Origin: SIG603 sp044432645
GTDB taxonomy: Bacteria > Bacillota > Clostridia > Oscillospirales > Acutalibacteraceae
NCBI GenBank assembly: GCA_044432645.1
Contig: JAWXUM010000083.1
Span: 1 to 8,539, forward strand
Length of the DNA stretch: 8,539 bases
Direction of reading: 5' to 3'
The translations under genes and the position numbers were made by a program. The notes beneath the pieces are model-generated. The model did no database searches, had not been told where the DNA came from, and saw nothing but the letters and a program-made list of their open reading frames with translations. Positions 1 to 6,303 of the stretch are shown piece by piece (positions within the stretch are counted from its first letter, which is position 1; each line of letters starts with the position of its first letter).

Positions 1-614
1 ATATAGAAACATTATGGGCAAGTGAAATTGAAAAGTTTCCAATAAATGTAAGCAAGACACATTTCCCTAATATTAGGCATCTTGGTGATATAACTAAGAT
101 AAATGGTGCAGATATACCACCAGTTGACATTATATGTGGTGGATCACCGTGCCAGGACCTTAGTTGCTCGAAAAACAATAGAGAGGGTTTAAAAGGTGAA
201 AGGTCAGGACTATTTATGGAACAAATCAGAATTATAAAGGAGATGAGAAACGCAGATGTGTTACGAGGGAGAACAGCTGAGTTTATTCGACCAAGAATTA
301 TGTTGTGGGAAAATGTCCCCGGAGCCTTCTCGTCAACACAGGGCGAGGACTTCCGCTTGGTACTTGAAGAAACAGCAAAAATATATGACACCACCTTGCA
401 TATTCCTAGACCTGACGATGGGAAATGGAAATCTTCTGGGGGAATCTTATTGGACAACAAATTTAGCTTGGCTTGGAGAGTGCTCAACTCTCAATGGTTC
501 AGAATTTCCCAAAGGCGCCGCAGAATTTTCCTTATCGCAGACTTTGCAGGAGAAAGTGCCTTTGAAATATTATTTAAGCAAGACTTCGTGCTTGGGGATT
601 TTACGCAGAGCTAA
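1..614 (+). CDS. DNA cytosine-5 methyltransferase, N-terminal/catalytic polypeptide (5' partial)
   Basis: This is the catalytic part of a C5-cytosine DNA methyltransferase, which transfers a methyl group from S-adenosylmethionine to cytosine. The frame is open from base 3, so the true start and the SAM-binding motif I lie upstream of the window. Visible motifs are GGSPCQDLS (motif IV; catalytic Cys codon at 150-152), WENVPGAFSS (motif VI; ENV at 309-317) and QRRRRIFLIADF (motif VIII, from 510). The frame stops at 612-614, just after motif VIII, so motifs IX and X and the target recognition domain are missing from this polypeptide. They are encoded in the +1 frame by the gene that starts inside this one at 256. 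It is either one subunit of a two-polypeptide enzyme or the product of an old frameshift; the long, motif-bearing overlap favours the former. Orphan methyltransferases of this kind are common in conjugative elements and could protect transferred DNA from host restriction. No restriction endonuclease is visible. Confidence 0.9.
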   Translation, partial: IETLWASEIEKFPINVSKTHFPNIRHLGDITKINGADIPPVDIICGGSPCQDLSCSKNNREGLKGERSGLFMEQIRIIKEMRNADVLRGRTAEFIRPRIMLWENVPGAFSSTQGEDFRLVLEETAKIYDTTLHIPRPDDGKWKSSGGILLDNKFSLAWRVLNSQWFRISQRRRRIFLIADFAGESAFEILFKQDFVLGDFTQS

Positions 615-1521
615 AGCTAGAAATAAAGAGTTGCCAAAGCAATTAAAAGATGCACTGATGATACAAGCAGGCTTGATAAGTGATGAAAAATTATGCGAAA
701 GTTTAGAAAATATAAGTTTTCCTTGCCTCAACGATCAAGGTGGAGAAAGAATGGATGTTACCGATGATTACACAGGAACATTGAGAGCTTCAATGGCTGG
801 AAATTTGCCAATAGTTATGGGAAGTACAAAGCCGAATGCTTCGATTACAAAGGGAATATGCTCGACATTAACTTCGTCAGCTGGGTCAGGTGGTGGTCAC
901 ATACCTTTATTATTTGAAAACAATGCTTGTGATGCAAGGTATAACGGACCACTAGAAGTTGCACCAACTGTTACCAGAAATTTTGGATCAGGGGGTGGAA
1001 ATATACCATTGGTAAAGCAAGAAAGTTATTGCATCGCTAGTAATATAATTAACCGATCAGATAAAAATGGTGGCAATGGAATAGGCGTTCAAAAAGATAT
1101 TTCATACACACTTACGACCTGTGATATACCAGCTGTTTTTTCAGCAAAACCATATCAAGATACAGTTGGAGCATTGATGCACAGAGATCATAAAGGGGTT
1201 AACACTTGTTATGTAAATCAAGATAAGTGTATTGTTTCGCCACAAACCGAAACTTATCAAAATAATATAGGAGCTTTATGTAGTGGTGACTGGAAAGGCC
1301 CAAGCAATCAATATGTAAGCCAAGACAAATGTATTGTAAATAGAAATCTTGTTAGAAGGCTTACACCTACCGAGTGCGAAAGGCTAATGGGCTTCCCAGA
1401 CGGTTGGACAGAAATAGAAAAATGTAGCGATTCTGCAAGGTATAAAGCACTTGGTAATTCTATAGTCGTGCCTTGCGTTGAATATATTATGAGAGGAATT
1501 GATTATTATATTAGAAAATAA
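256..1521 (+). CDS. DNA cytosine-5 methyltransferase, second polypeptide with motifs IX-X and repeated TRD-like region, overlapping the first in +1 frame
   Basis: This 421-residue product is read in the +1 frame relative to the preceding gene and shares 359 bases with it. The start is the only ATG after the in-frame stop at 244-246, with AAAGGAG at 236-242 (spacing 13, rather long). Residues 8-135 resemble a recurring phage/ICE protein type with LSLFD, GKMSPEPS, an LDLT/LLGESYW stretch and the signature KYYLSKTSCLGILRRAKAR. Residues about 160-361 are six degenerate repeats centred on GTL, STL, PTV, YTL, GAL and GAL, ending in IPLL, IPLV or KCIV-like strands. The C-terminus has motif IX (VRRLTPTECERLMGFPDGW, 366-384) and motif X (YKALGNSIVVP, 396-406). 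I infer that it supplies target recognition and completes the methyltransferase fold. The split with an internal alternate-frame gene recalls the two-subunit enzyme M.EcoHK31I. A programmed frameshift joining both frames is an alternative. Confidence 0.82.
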   Translation: MCYEGEQLSLFDQELCCGKMSPEPSRQHRARTSAWYLKKQQKYMTPPCIFLDLTMGNGNLLGESYWTTNLAWLGECSTLNGSEFPKGAAEFSLSQTLQEKVPLKYYLSKTSCLGILRRAKARNKELPKQLKDALMIQAGLISDEKLCESLENISFPCLNDQGGERMDVTDDYTGTLRASMAGNLPIVMGSTKPNASITKGICSTLTSSAGSGGGHIPLLFENNACDARYNGPLEVAPTVTRNFGSGGGNIPLVKQESYCIASNIINRSDKNGGNGIGVQKDISYTLTTCDIPAVFSAKPYQDTVGALMHRDHKGVNTCYVNQDKCIVSPQTETYQNNIGALCSGDWKGPSNQYVSQDKCIVNRNLVRRLTPTECERLMGFPDGWTEIEKCSDSARYKALGNSIVVPCVEYIMRGIDYYIRK

Positions 1522-1549
1522 AAACAAAAAAGAAGTCGGTAAGGACATT

Positions 1550-1669
1550 ATGTTTGAAAGAATCAGACGAATAACTGGCTATCTAGTTGGCACAACAGAC
1601 CGTTGGAACGATGCGAAAAAATCAGAAGAAAAAGATAGAATTAAGCATGACTTGAAAGGTAAGGTGTGA
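1550..1669 (+). CDS. Micro-protein resembling the glycyl-radical loop of anaerobic ribonucleotide reductase
   Basis: A 39-residue reading frame starts at ATG 1550, 4 bases after TAAGGA (1540-1545), and ends at TGA 1667-1669, one base before the next gene's ATG. Residues 6-14 (RRITGYLVG) fit the glycyl-radical signature (x-R-[IVT]-[CSA]-G-Y) except for Thr before the Gly; the candidate radical residue is Gly10. Residues 19-33 (WNDAKKSEEKDRIKH) resemble the extreme C-terminus of NrdD, which ends near N-A-G-K-x-x-E-x-x-x-R-x-K-H. The zinc-binding CxxC pairs that precede this loop in NrdD are absent. I believe similar short proteins in ICEs are annotated as anaerobic ribonucleoside-triphosphate reductase, but on this sequence alone only the radical loop exists. 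The same frame is open upstream to TTG 1499, behind GAGAGGAA, so a 56-residue version is possible. Its role is unknown; it might act as a spare radical domain, as YfiD/GrcA does for pyruvate formate-lyase. Confidence 0.65.
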   Translation: MFERIRRITGYLVGTTDRWNDAKKSEEKDRIKHDLKGKV

Positions 1670-1670
1670 A

Positions 1671-1928
1671 ATGTTCATATATCCCCATAACCTTAAAGCC
1701 AAAGCTAAAATTGGACTTTGGGAGCTAAAAGACTTGTGTATTCTTGTATTTGCTGTCATATTTTCAGTAATGATTTTAGTGCAAACAGGTTTTTTAGTGC
1801 CACTTGTAATTAGTGCAGCGTACGGAATTTTATCAATAAAAGCAGAAGATGTTAGCATTTTGAATTTTATGTCAGATGCCTTTTTCTACTTTTTATTAAA
1901 ACAACAAATATATGATTGGGAGTGTTAA
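1671..1928 (+). CDS. Small conjugation membrane protein (PrgI/VirB3-like position)
   Basis: This 85-residue protein has a hydrophobic core at residues about 22-56, readable as two closely spaced transmembrane helices (LCILVFAVIFSVMILVQTG, then LVPLVISAAYGILSI). A second amphipathic, aromatic-rich stretch (FMSDAFFYFLLKQQIYDW) follows. Short two-helix proteins directly upstream of a VirB4 ATPase are the VirB3-like component of Gram-positive type IV secretion systems (PrgI, TcpE-like), and that is the inferred role: an inner-membrane anchor for VirB4. I cannot assign it to a family from sequence alone. The ATG follows the micro-protein's TGA by one base, with AAGGTG at 1661-1666 (inside the preceding gene) as ribosome binding site. 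Its stop at 1926-1928 is one base before the next gene's GTG start. Confidence 0.7.
   Translation: MFIYPHNLKAKAKIGLWELKDLCILVFAVIFSVMILVQTGFLVPLVISAAYGILSIKAEDVSILNFMSDAFFYFLLKQQIYDWEC
1917..1922 (+). promoter_or_regulatory. Ribosome binding site deciding the GTG start at 1930
   Basis: TGGGAG lies 7 bases before GTG 1930. The upstream in-frame ATG at 1912 has only AT-rich sequence before it and would overlap the previous gene by 17 bases, so the GTG is preferred. Confidence 0.6.
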
Positions 1929-1929
1929 T

Positions 1930-2493
1930 GTGTTTAGAAAAATTAAATCAACTAAAGAAATTATCGGAATTGAAGAAATTGTAGACAGTAGTATTATGAC
2001 TACTCATGGTGAAATGCTCTACTTTTTAATAAAGCCAAGTAACTTGTCAGTGTTATCAGAAAGCAATGTATCAGCTAAAGTTCAGTCACTAAGAGTAATA
2101 CTAAATTCTCTGCCAGACCTAGAAATTGTATGCCTAAACTCAAAAGAAAACTTTGATGAAAACAAGGCATATATAGGCAAGAGAATTGATAAAGAAGATA
2201 ATTCTAAGATACTATCACTTTTAGAAAAAGACAGCAAAAACCTAGATAAAATCCAAGTTACTATGGCTACTGCTCGTGAGTTCTTAATTGTATTTAAAAT
2301 AAGAAAAGAAGATTTATCTACAAAACAAAACCTAATAAGTCAAATAGAAACCACTTTTAAAGATGGCAATTTCAATTTGAAATTAGCCTCAGAAGAAGAT
2401 ATAAAAAGGTTTTTATCTGTGTACTTTGAGCAAAATGTAACAACCGAGAAATACGAAAGATATGACGGAGAAAGGTGGACTGTTAATGGCTAA
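1930..2493 (+). CDS. VirB4-associated conjugation protein, possible detached VirB4 N-terminal-type domain
   Basis: This is a soluble protein of 187 residues with no transmembrane segment, starting at GTG 1930 (an ATG at 1912 would give 193). The segment beginning YFLIKPSNLSVLSES, the following helix ending in LNSLPDLEIVCLNSKENFD, and the later ATAREFLIVFKIRKED follow a pattern I associate with the N-terminal domain of VirB4/TraC-type ATPases in Gram-positive elements (an IKxxNxxxLS strand, a helix, a LNSL..IxIxxxS strand, and then R-x-F-x-I-V). That, and its position between the VirB3-like protein and VirB4, suggests it assembles with the ATPase at the base of the transfer channel. It ends near ENVTTEKYERYDGERW-type sequence and overlaps the VirB4 start by 8 bases (ATG 2486 lies before the TAA at 2491-2493), so the two are probably translationally coupled. 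Family membership is inferred, not certain. Confidence 0.6.
   Translation: MFRKIKSTKEIIGIEEIVDSSIMTTHGEMLYFLIKPSNLSVLSESNVSAKVQSLRVILNSLPDLEIVCLNSKENFDENKAYIGKRIDKEDNSKILSLLEKDSKNLDKIQVTMATAREFLIVFKIRKEDLSTKQNLISQIETTFKDGNFNLKLASEEDIKRFLSVYFEQNVTTEKYERYDGERWTVNG
2473..2478 (+). promoter_or_regulatory. Ribosome binding site deciding the VirB4 start at 2486
   Basis: AGGTGG ends 7 bases before ATG 2486. The in-frame ATG at 2462 has no such site and would add eight residues that overlap the preceding gene, so 2486 is preferred. The site lies within the end of the preceding coding region. Confidence 0.65.
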
Positions 2494-4318
2494 AAATAAA
2501 GGCAAAGCAAAAATTAAGATTAAGAAAGATAATGATAAAGTTAAAACTTATGTGGATATGATTTCGCCATCGGTAATGAAATTTAATGTTGATCACTTTA
2601 TCTGTGGTAATACTTTTAGATGTGTATATGCCATTCGTGAATACCCAACAACCACAACTGATTATGCTATTTTAAAGCATTTGGGCGAAAAGGACGGTGT
2701 GACACTCCATATCTACACAAGAGAAGTAAATCCAATGGAATCCGACCAACTACTGAAAAATGCAGAAAACAAAAACAAGTTAAACATCACAAACAACAAT
2801 TTAAAAGATAATATCACTGCACAAAACAACCTAGAAGATATGGCTTCTGTAATTACAGAGATTAGTAAAAACAAAGAACCACTTCTTCATTGTGCTGTAT
2901 ATATAGAATTAATAGCTGACAGTATTGACAACCTAAAGCAACTTCAAACCGAAGTTTTAACAGAACTTGTTAGAAGTAAAATCAATATCGATAGATTAAA
3001 TCTAAAACAGCAAGACGGTTTTTTATCTGTAATGCCTTCAGGCAAAAACCACTTTGGAACACAGTTCGAAAGAGTGTTGCCAGCCTCGTCAGTAGCAAAT
3101 CTGTTTCCATTTAATTATTCAGGCAAAACCGATGCCAATGGCTTCTATTTAGGTCGTGACAAATTTGGTAGTAATATAATTGTGGACTTCGACAAACGTG
3201 AAGATGACAAGACAAATGCAAATATTCTGATTTTGGGCAATTCAGGTCAAGGTAAATCCTATCTTCTAAAGCTAATTGTTTGTAATGTGCTTGAAAGTGG
3301 AAAGAATGTTATAACACTTGACCCAGAGAGTGAAATGGAAGAAATGTGCGAAAACCTTGGTGGAACTTTTATGGATTTAATGGCTGGACAGTATGTAATA
3401 AATCCACTCGAAGTTAAAATTTGGAGTTCAGAACAAGAAGATATTTCTGATGATGAGCCTAATACATTTAGGGAGAAAACTAAACTTAGTCAGCATATTT
3501 CATTCCTAAAAGATTTCTTTGTGACATATAAAGATTTTACTGATAGCCAAATTGATGTCATTGAAATTATGTTGTCAAAGATGTATGAGAACTTTGGAAT
3601 TTCTGACAATAGCAATTTCAGGCGTTTTAAATCTACTGATTACCCGACTTTATCAGATTTTTATAAAGTTATTGAAACCGAGTACAAAAACTATGATGAA
3701 AATAAATATCAGCTTTATACAAAAGAAATGCTGCAAGAAATACTCTTAGGACTGCACTCGATGTGTGTAGGCTCTGAGAGTAATTTTTTTAATGGTCATA
3801 CAAATATACAAAGCGATAGATTTCTGGTTTTCGGTGTTAAAGGCTTGCTTCAAGCCAGCAAAAACGTAAAAAATGCAATGCTGTTTAATGTTTTATCGTA
3901 TATGAGCGACAAACTTTTAACCGAGGGGAACACAGTTGCAACAGTAGATGAATTATATTTATTCCTCACAAATATGGTTGCGATTGAGTATCTAAGGAAC
4001 TTTATGAAAAGAGTTCGTAAGAAAGAATCAGCAGTTATCCTTGCAAGTCAAAACTTAGAAGATTTTGCAATTAAGGAAATTGCAGAGTTTACAAAGCCAC
4101 TATTTTCAATACCTACACACCAGTTTTTATTTCACGCAGGAACCATTGACAAGAAGTTTTATATAGATACTTTACAACTTGAAGATAGCGAATTCAACTT
4201 AATTAAATTCCCTCAGCGTGGAACTTGCCTATTCAAATGTGGGACAGAACGCTATAACTTAATGGTACAAGCACCAGATTTTAAGGAAAAACTATTTGGA
4301 AAAGCAGGAGGACGATAA
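2486..4318 (+). CDS. VirB4-type conjugative transfer ATPase
   Basis: This is the energising ATPase of the type IV secretion channel, peripheral to the inner face of the membrane. It has 610 residues from ATG 2486. The N-terminus is strongly basic (MAKNKGKAKIKIKKD). A non-catalytic N-terminal region precedes the P-loop; it includes the conserved SGKNHFGTQFERVLPASSVANLFPF-type stretch that normally comes just before the ATPase domain. Walker A is GNSGQGKS at residues 251-258 (nucleotides 3236-3259), and Walker B is VATVDELYLF with Asp488-Glu489. Downstream, VRKKESAVILASQNLEDF (about 513-530) fits the motif after Walker B that contains the sensor Gln. At 610 residues it is shorter than many VirB4 proteins (about 800); the protein encoded just upstream may supply part of the missing N-terminal region. 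The stop overlaps the next ATG by one base (TAATG). Confidence 0.93.
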   Translation: MAKNKGKAKIKIKKDNDKVKTYVDMISPSVMKFNVDHFICGNTFRCVYAIREYPTTTTDYAILKHLGEKDGVTLHIYTREVNPMESDQLLKNAENKNKLNITNNNLKDNITAQNNLEDMASVITEISKNKEPLLHCAVYIELIADSIDNLKQLQTEVLTELVRSKINIDRLNLKQQDGFLSVMPSGKNHFGTQFERVLPASSVANLFPFNYSGKTDANGFYLGRDKFGSNIIVDFDKREDDKTNANILILGNSGQGKSYLLKLIVCNVLESGKNVITLDPESEMEEMCENLGGTFMDLMAGQYVINPLEVKIWSSEQEDISDDEPNTFREKTKLSQHISFLKDFFVTYKDFTDSQIDVIEIMLSKMYENFGISDNSNFRRFKSTDYPTLSDFYKVIETEYKNYDENKYQLYTKEMLQEILLGLHSMCVGSESNFFNGHTNIQSDRFLVFGVKGLLQASKNVKNAMLFNVLSYMSDKLLTEGNTVATVDELYLFLTNMVAIEYLRNFMKRVRKKESAVILASQNLEDFAIKEIAEFTKPLFSIPTHQFLFHAGTIDKKFYIDTLQLEDSEFNLIKFPQRGTCLFKCGTERYNLMVQAPDFKEKLFGKAGGR

Positions 4319-4770
4319 TGAGAATTAACCAGTTAAAAGAAGATATTATAGAAGATTTAAAAGTTTGTATAAGCTACGAACAAGACAAAGAAAACGATAT
4401 TTTATGTATGATGGAAAGATATTTAAAAACCAAAACCAACAGAGAAAAAATTAAAGATAACCTTAGAAAACTCTTAAATGGAGAAGAATACGAAAATCCA
4501 TTTAAGGTTTACTATTTTTATGGACAAAATGAAATCTGCAAGTTTGAAGAAATCCTCTGTGATTATATTAGAAAAATGGACTACCACCACGACAAAGATG
4601 AAGTTTTAGGTGCAACTATATTTTTAATTAATGAATTACACGATAGATGTAGTGGCGAATTAATAGACGAATGGCGAAAAGAAAAGCTTGAAGAATTGTT
4701 AATTTTAGTAGCCGAAGATGTCGGATTTAACACAGCATCATCAATTATATTATCCACAAAAAGGTGGTGA
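4318..4770 (+). CDS. Unrecognised protein, possibly DUF5713-like, in amidoligase cassette
   Basis: This 150-residue protein is helical, Lys/Glu-rich and soluble, with no signal peptide or membrane segment. It starts at ATG 4318 behind a full AGGAGG (4306-4311), overlapping the VirB4 stop by one base. Its C-terminal third (ATIFLINELHDRC, then a run of Glu-rich helix, AEDVGF and a final STKRW) reminds me of DUF5713 proteins, which carry an F-N-D/E-L-Q helix, IAxxYGF and a terminal TREW. I hold this at low-to-moderate confidence. No catalytic motif is evident. Its placement directly before an amidoligase and a cyclotransferase suggests it belongs with them, perhaps as a substrate or partner, but that is inference. 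Its last codons, AGG TGG TGA, double as the ribosome binding site of the amidoligase gene. Confidence 0.72.
   Translation: MRINQLKEDIIEDLKVCISYEQDKENDILCMMERYLKTKTNREKIKDNLRKLLNGEEYENPFKVYYFYGQNEICKFEEILCDYIRKMDYHHDKDEVLGATIFLINELHDRCSGELIDEWRKEKLEELLILVAEDVGFNTASSIILSTKRW
4761..4767 (+). promoter_or_regulatory. Ribosome binding site deciding the amidoligase GTG start at 4775
   Basis: AAGGTGG, 7 bases before GTG 4775, is formed by the last sense codons of the preceding gene (..Lys-Arg-Trp-stop). The in-frame ATG at 4718 would overlap that gene by 53 bases and adds residues unlike the family's usual short N-terminus. TTG 4781 is a weaker alternative. Confidence 0.65.
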
Positions 4771-4774
4771 TATT

Positions 4775-5803
4775 GTGGATTTGACAAAACAAAACTTCGG
4801 AATTGAAATTGAGATGACAGGTATTACAAGAGAACAAGCAGCTAAAACAATAGCCGAGTTTTTACACACAAGTGCATATCATAAAGGTGGAAGATATGAT
4901 ATGTATGGCATAAAAGATGCAACAGAAAGAGAATGGAAAATTGTTAGTGATAGCAGTATTACTGCACAACGAAAGAATGGCAATCGAACTGAAATGGCAA
5001 ACAACTATTATAGAGTTGAGTTTGTTTCACCAATTTGCACTTATGGAGATATACCAGTTATTCAAGAAATGGTAAGAGTATTAAGAAAACAAGGTGCGTT
5101 CACCAACCGAAGCAATGGTATTCATATTCATATAGGTGCTGAAAAATTCGAAGCGTATCAGCTTAGAAATCTTGTAAATATCATGGCATCAAAAGAAGAT
5201 ATGATATATAAAGCATTACAAGTTGATAGACGTAGAGAATCAGTGTATTGTAAAAAAGTTGATGAAAAATTTCTTAGTGAAATCAACAGATTAAAACCTA
5301 ATACAAGAGAAGATTTACAAAATATATGGTATGAAGGTGACGATGGTAGTGACATTCATTATCACGATAGCAGATACCACTGCTTAAATTTACATTCTGT
5401 TTTTCAAAAAAACACAATAGAATTTAGAGCCTTTAATAGCAACTTACACGCTGGCAAAATTAAAGCATATTTGCAATTCTGTCTTGCTATAACTGCCCAA
5501 GCATACAATCAAAAATATGCTAATCCCACTAAAACTGTGTCCGAAAATGAGAAATATACCTTTAGAGTTTGGCTGTTAAGACTTGGAATGATTGGTGATG
5601 AATTCAAAACTGCAAGGACACATCTTTTAAATAATTTGCAAGGTAACTCAGCTTGGAAAAGCCCAGAACAAGCAGAAGCACAAAAAGAAAGGCTTCGAGC
5701 AAAATTGGAAAAAGCAAAATTAGAAGAAAACAAAATATATGTTATAGACGAACAGGAGCAACAAACTGCCCCTGTTTTTTCTATGACTATGCGTGGAATG
5801 TGA
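4775..5803 (+). CDS. Amidoligase-family enzyme (Pfam Amidoligase_2 type)
   Basis: This 342-residue enzyme belongs to the glutamine-synthetase/glutamate-cysteine-ligase-like amidoligases, which use ATP to join a carboxylate to an amine. Its substrate is unknown. Visible signatures in order are FGIEIEMTG (residues 8-16, metal/ATP-binding Glu11 and Glu13), YRVEFVSP (79-86, Glu82), SNGIHIHIG (113-121, His117 and His119), YHCLNLHSVF (201-210) and TIEFRAFNSNLH (214-225), which together cover the expected active site. The C-terminus (about 297-323) is an Ala/Lys/Glu-rich helix, perhaps a coiled coil. Start chosen at GTG 4775, where the protein reads MDLTKQNFGIEIE. Pfam notes for this family describe Firmicute neighbourhoods with an AIG2-type cyclotransferase, and the next gene is exactly that. 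The pair may make and trim a gamma-glutamyl-type modification on a peptide, protein or cell-wall component, possibly linked to conjugation; this last step is inference. Confidence 0.85.
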   Translation: MDLTKQNFGIEIEMTGITREQAAKTIAEFLHTSAYHKGGRYDMYGIKDATEREWKIVSDSSITAQRKNGNRTEMANNYYRVEFVSPICTYGDIPVIQEMVRVLRKQGAFTNRSNGIHIHIGAEKFEAYQLRNLVNIMASKEDMIYKALQVDRRRESVYCKKVDEKFLSEINRLKPNTREDLQNIWYEGDDGSDIHYHDSRYHCLNLHSVFQKNTIEFRAFNSNLHAGKIKAYLQFCLAITAQAYNQKYANPTKTVSENEKYTFRVWLLRLGMIGDEFKTARTHLLNNLQGNSAWKSPEQAEAQKERLRAKLEKAKLEENKIYVIDEQEQQTAPVFSMTMRGM

Positions 5804-5810
5804 GGTGTTT

Positions 5811-6299
5811 ATGGAAAAAGAAAAACTGTATATTGCATATGGTAGCAACATGAATTTAGAGCAAATGGCAGTTCGTTGCCCTACTGCAAAAGTTGTTGGT
5901 GTGTCGGAAATTAAAGATTATGAGCTTGTTTTTCGTGGGTCAAAGAGTGGTTTTTATGCAACTATCGAGCCTTGTATTGGTCAGAAAGTTCCAGTTTTAA
6001 TTTGGAGTATTAAAGAACAGGATGAAATAAATCTTGATAGATACGAAGGATATCCGAATTTTTATGGCAAAGAAGAAATGCTTTTAAATCTTAATGGTAA
6101 TGAAATTTCTGCTATGGTTTATACAATGCCAACAGAACATTCATTAGGACTTCCATCACCTTATTATGTTAGAACTATTGAAAAAGGCTATGAATCTGCA
6201 AATATAGATACTGACATTTTATATGATGCAATAGATAAAACCGAAGATAGAGTGAGCATAACACCAAGGCAAACAACTCTATTTGATTTTAGGTGGTGA
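5811..6299 (+). CDS. Gamma-glutamylcyclotransferase-like (AIG2/GGCT) family protein
   Basis: This 162-residue protein has the GGCT fold signature YIAYGSNMN (residues 7-15, the substrate-carboxylate-binding YGSN loop), a conserved FRG and GFYATIEP region, and LDRYEGYPNFY (75-85), where Glu79 is the expected catalytic acid/base. Family members cleave gamma-glutamyl amines or peptides, releasing 5-oxoproline. With the amidoligase immediately upstream (7-base gap), it probably acts on the same gamma-linked amide. Start chosen at ATG 5811 behind TGAGGTG (5801-5807); the in-frame ATG at 5793 would overlap the amidoligase by 11 bases. The C-terminus (VSITPRQTTLFDFRW) is longer than the core fold and ends in AGG TGG TGA, which also serves as the ribosome binding site of the M23 gene. 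No signal peptide is present, so it is cytoplasmic. Confidence 0.83.
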   Translation: MEKEKLYIAYGSNMNLEQMAVRCPTAKVVGVSEIKDYELVFRGSKSGFYATIEPCIGQKVPVLIWSIKEQDEINLDRYEGYPNFYGKEEMLLNLNGNEISAMVYTMPTEHSLGLPSPYYVRTIEKGYESANIDTDILYDAIDKTEDRVSITPRQTTLFDFRW

Positions 6300-6303
6300 T
6301 TAG

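Noticed and set aside
600..620. A simple single-base frameshift (pseudogene) in the methyltransferase
   Set aside because: The +1 frame is open for 118 codons upstream of the stop and encodes a recognisable motif set there, so a recent indel does not explain it. Sequencing error cannot be fully excluded without homologues.
775..1338. CRISPR array or DNA tandem repeat
   Set aside because: The repeats are degenerate at protein level, of unequal spacing and within an open reading frame. There are no regular repeats and spacers.
1622..1858. Minus-strand reading frame opposite the small membrane protein
   Set aside because: It lies antisense to a well-supported gene with a ribosome binding site, and its product has no recognisable feature.
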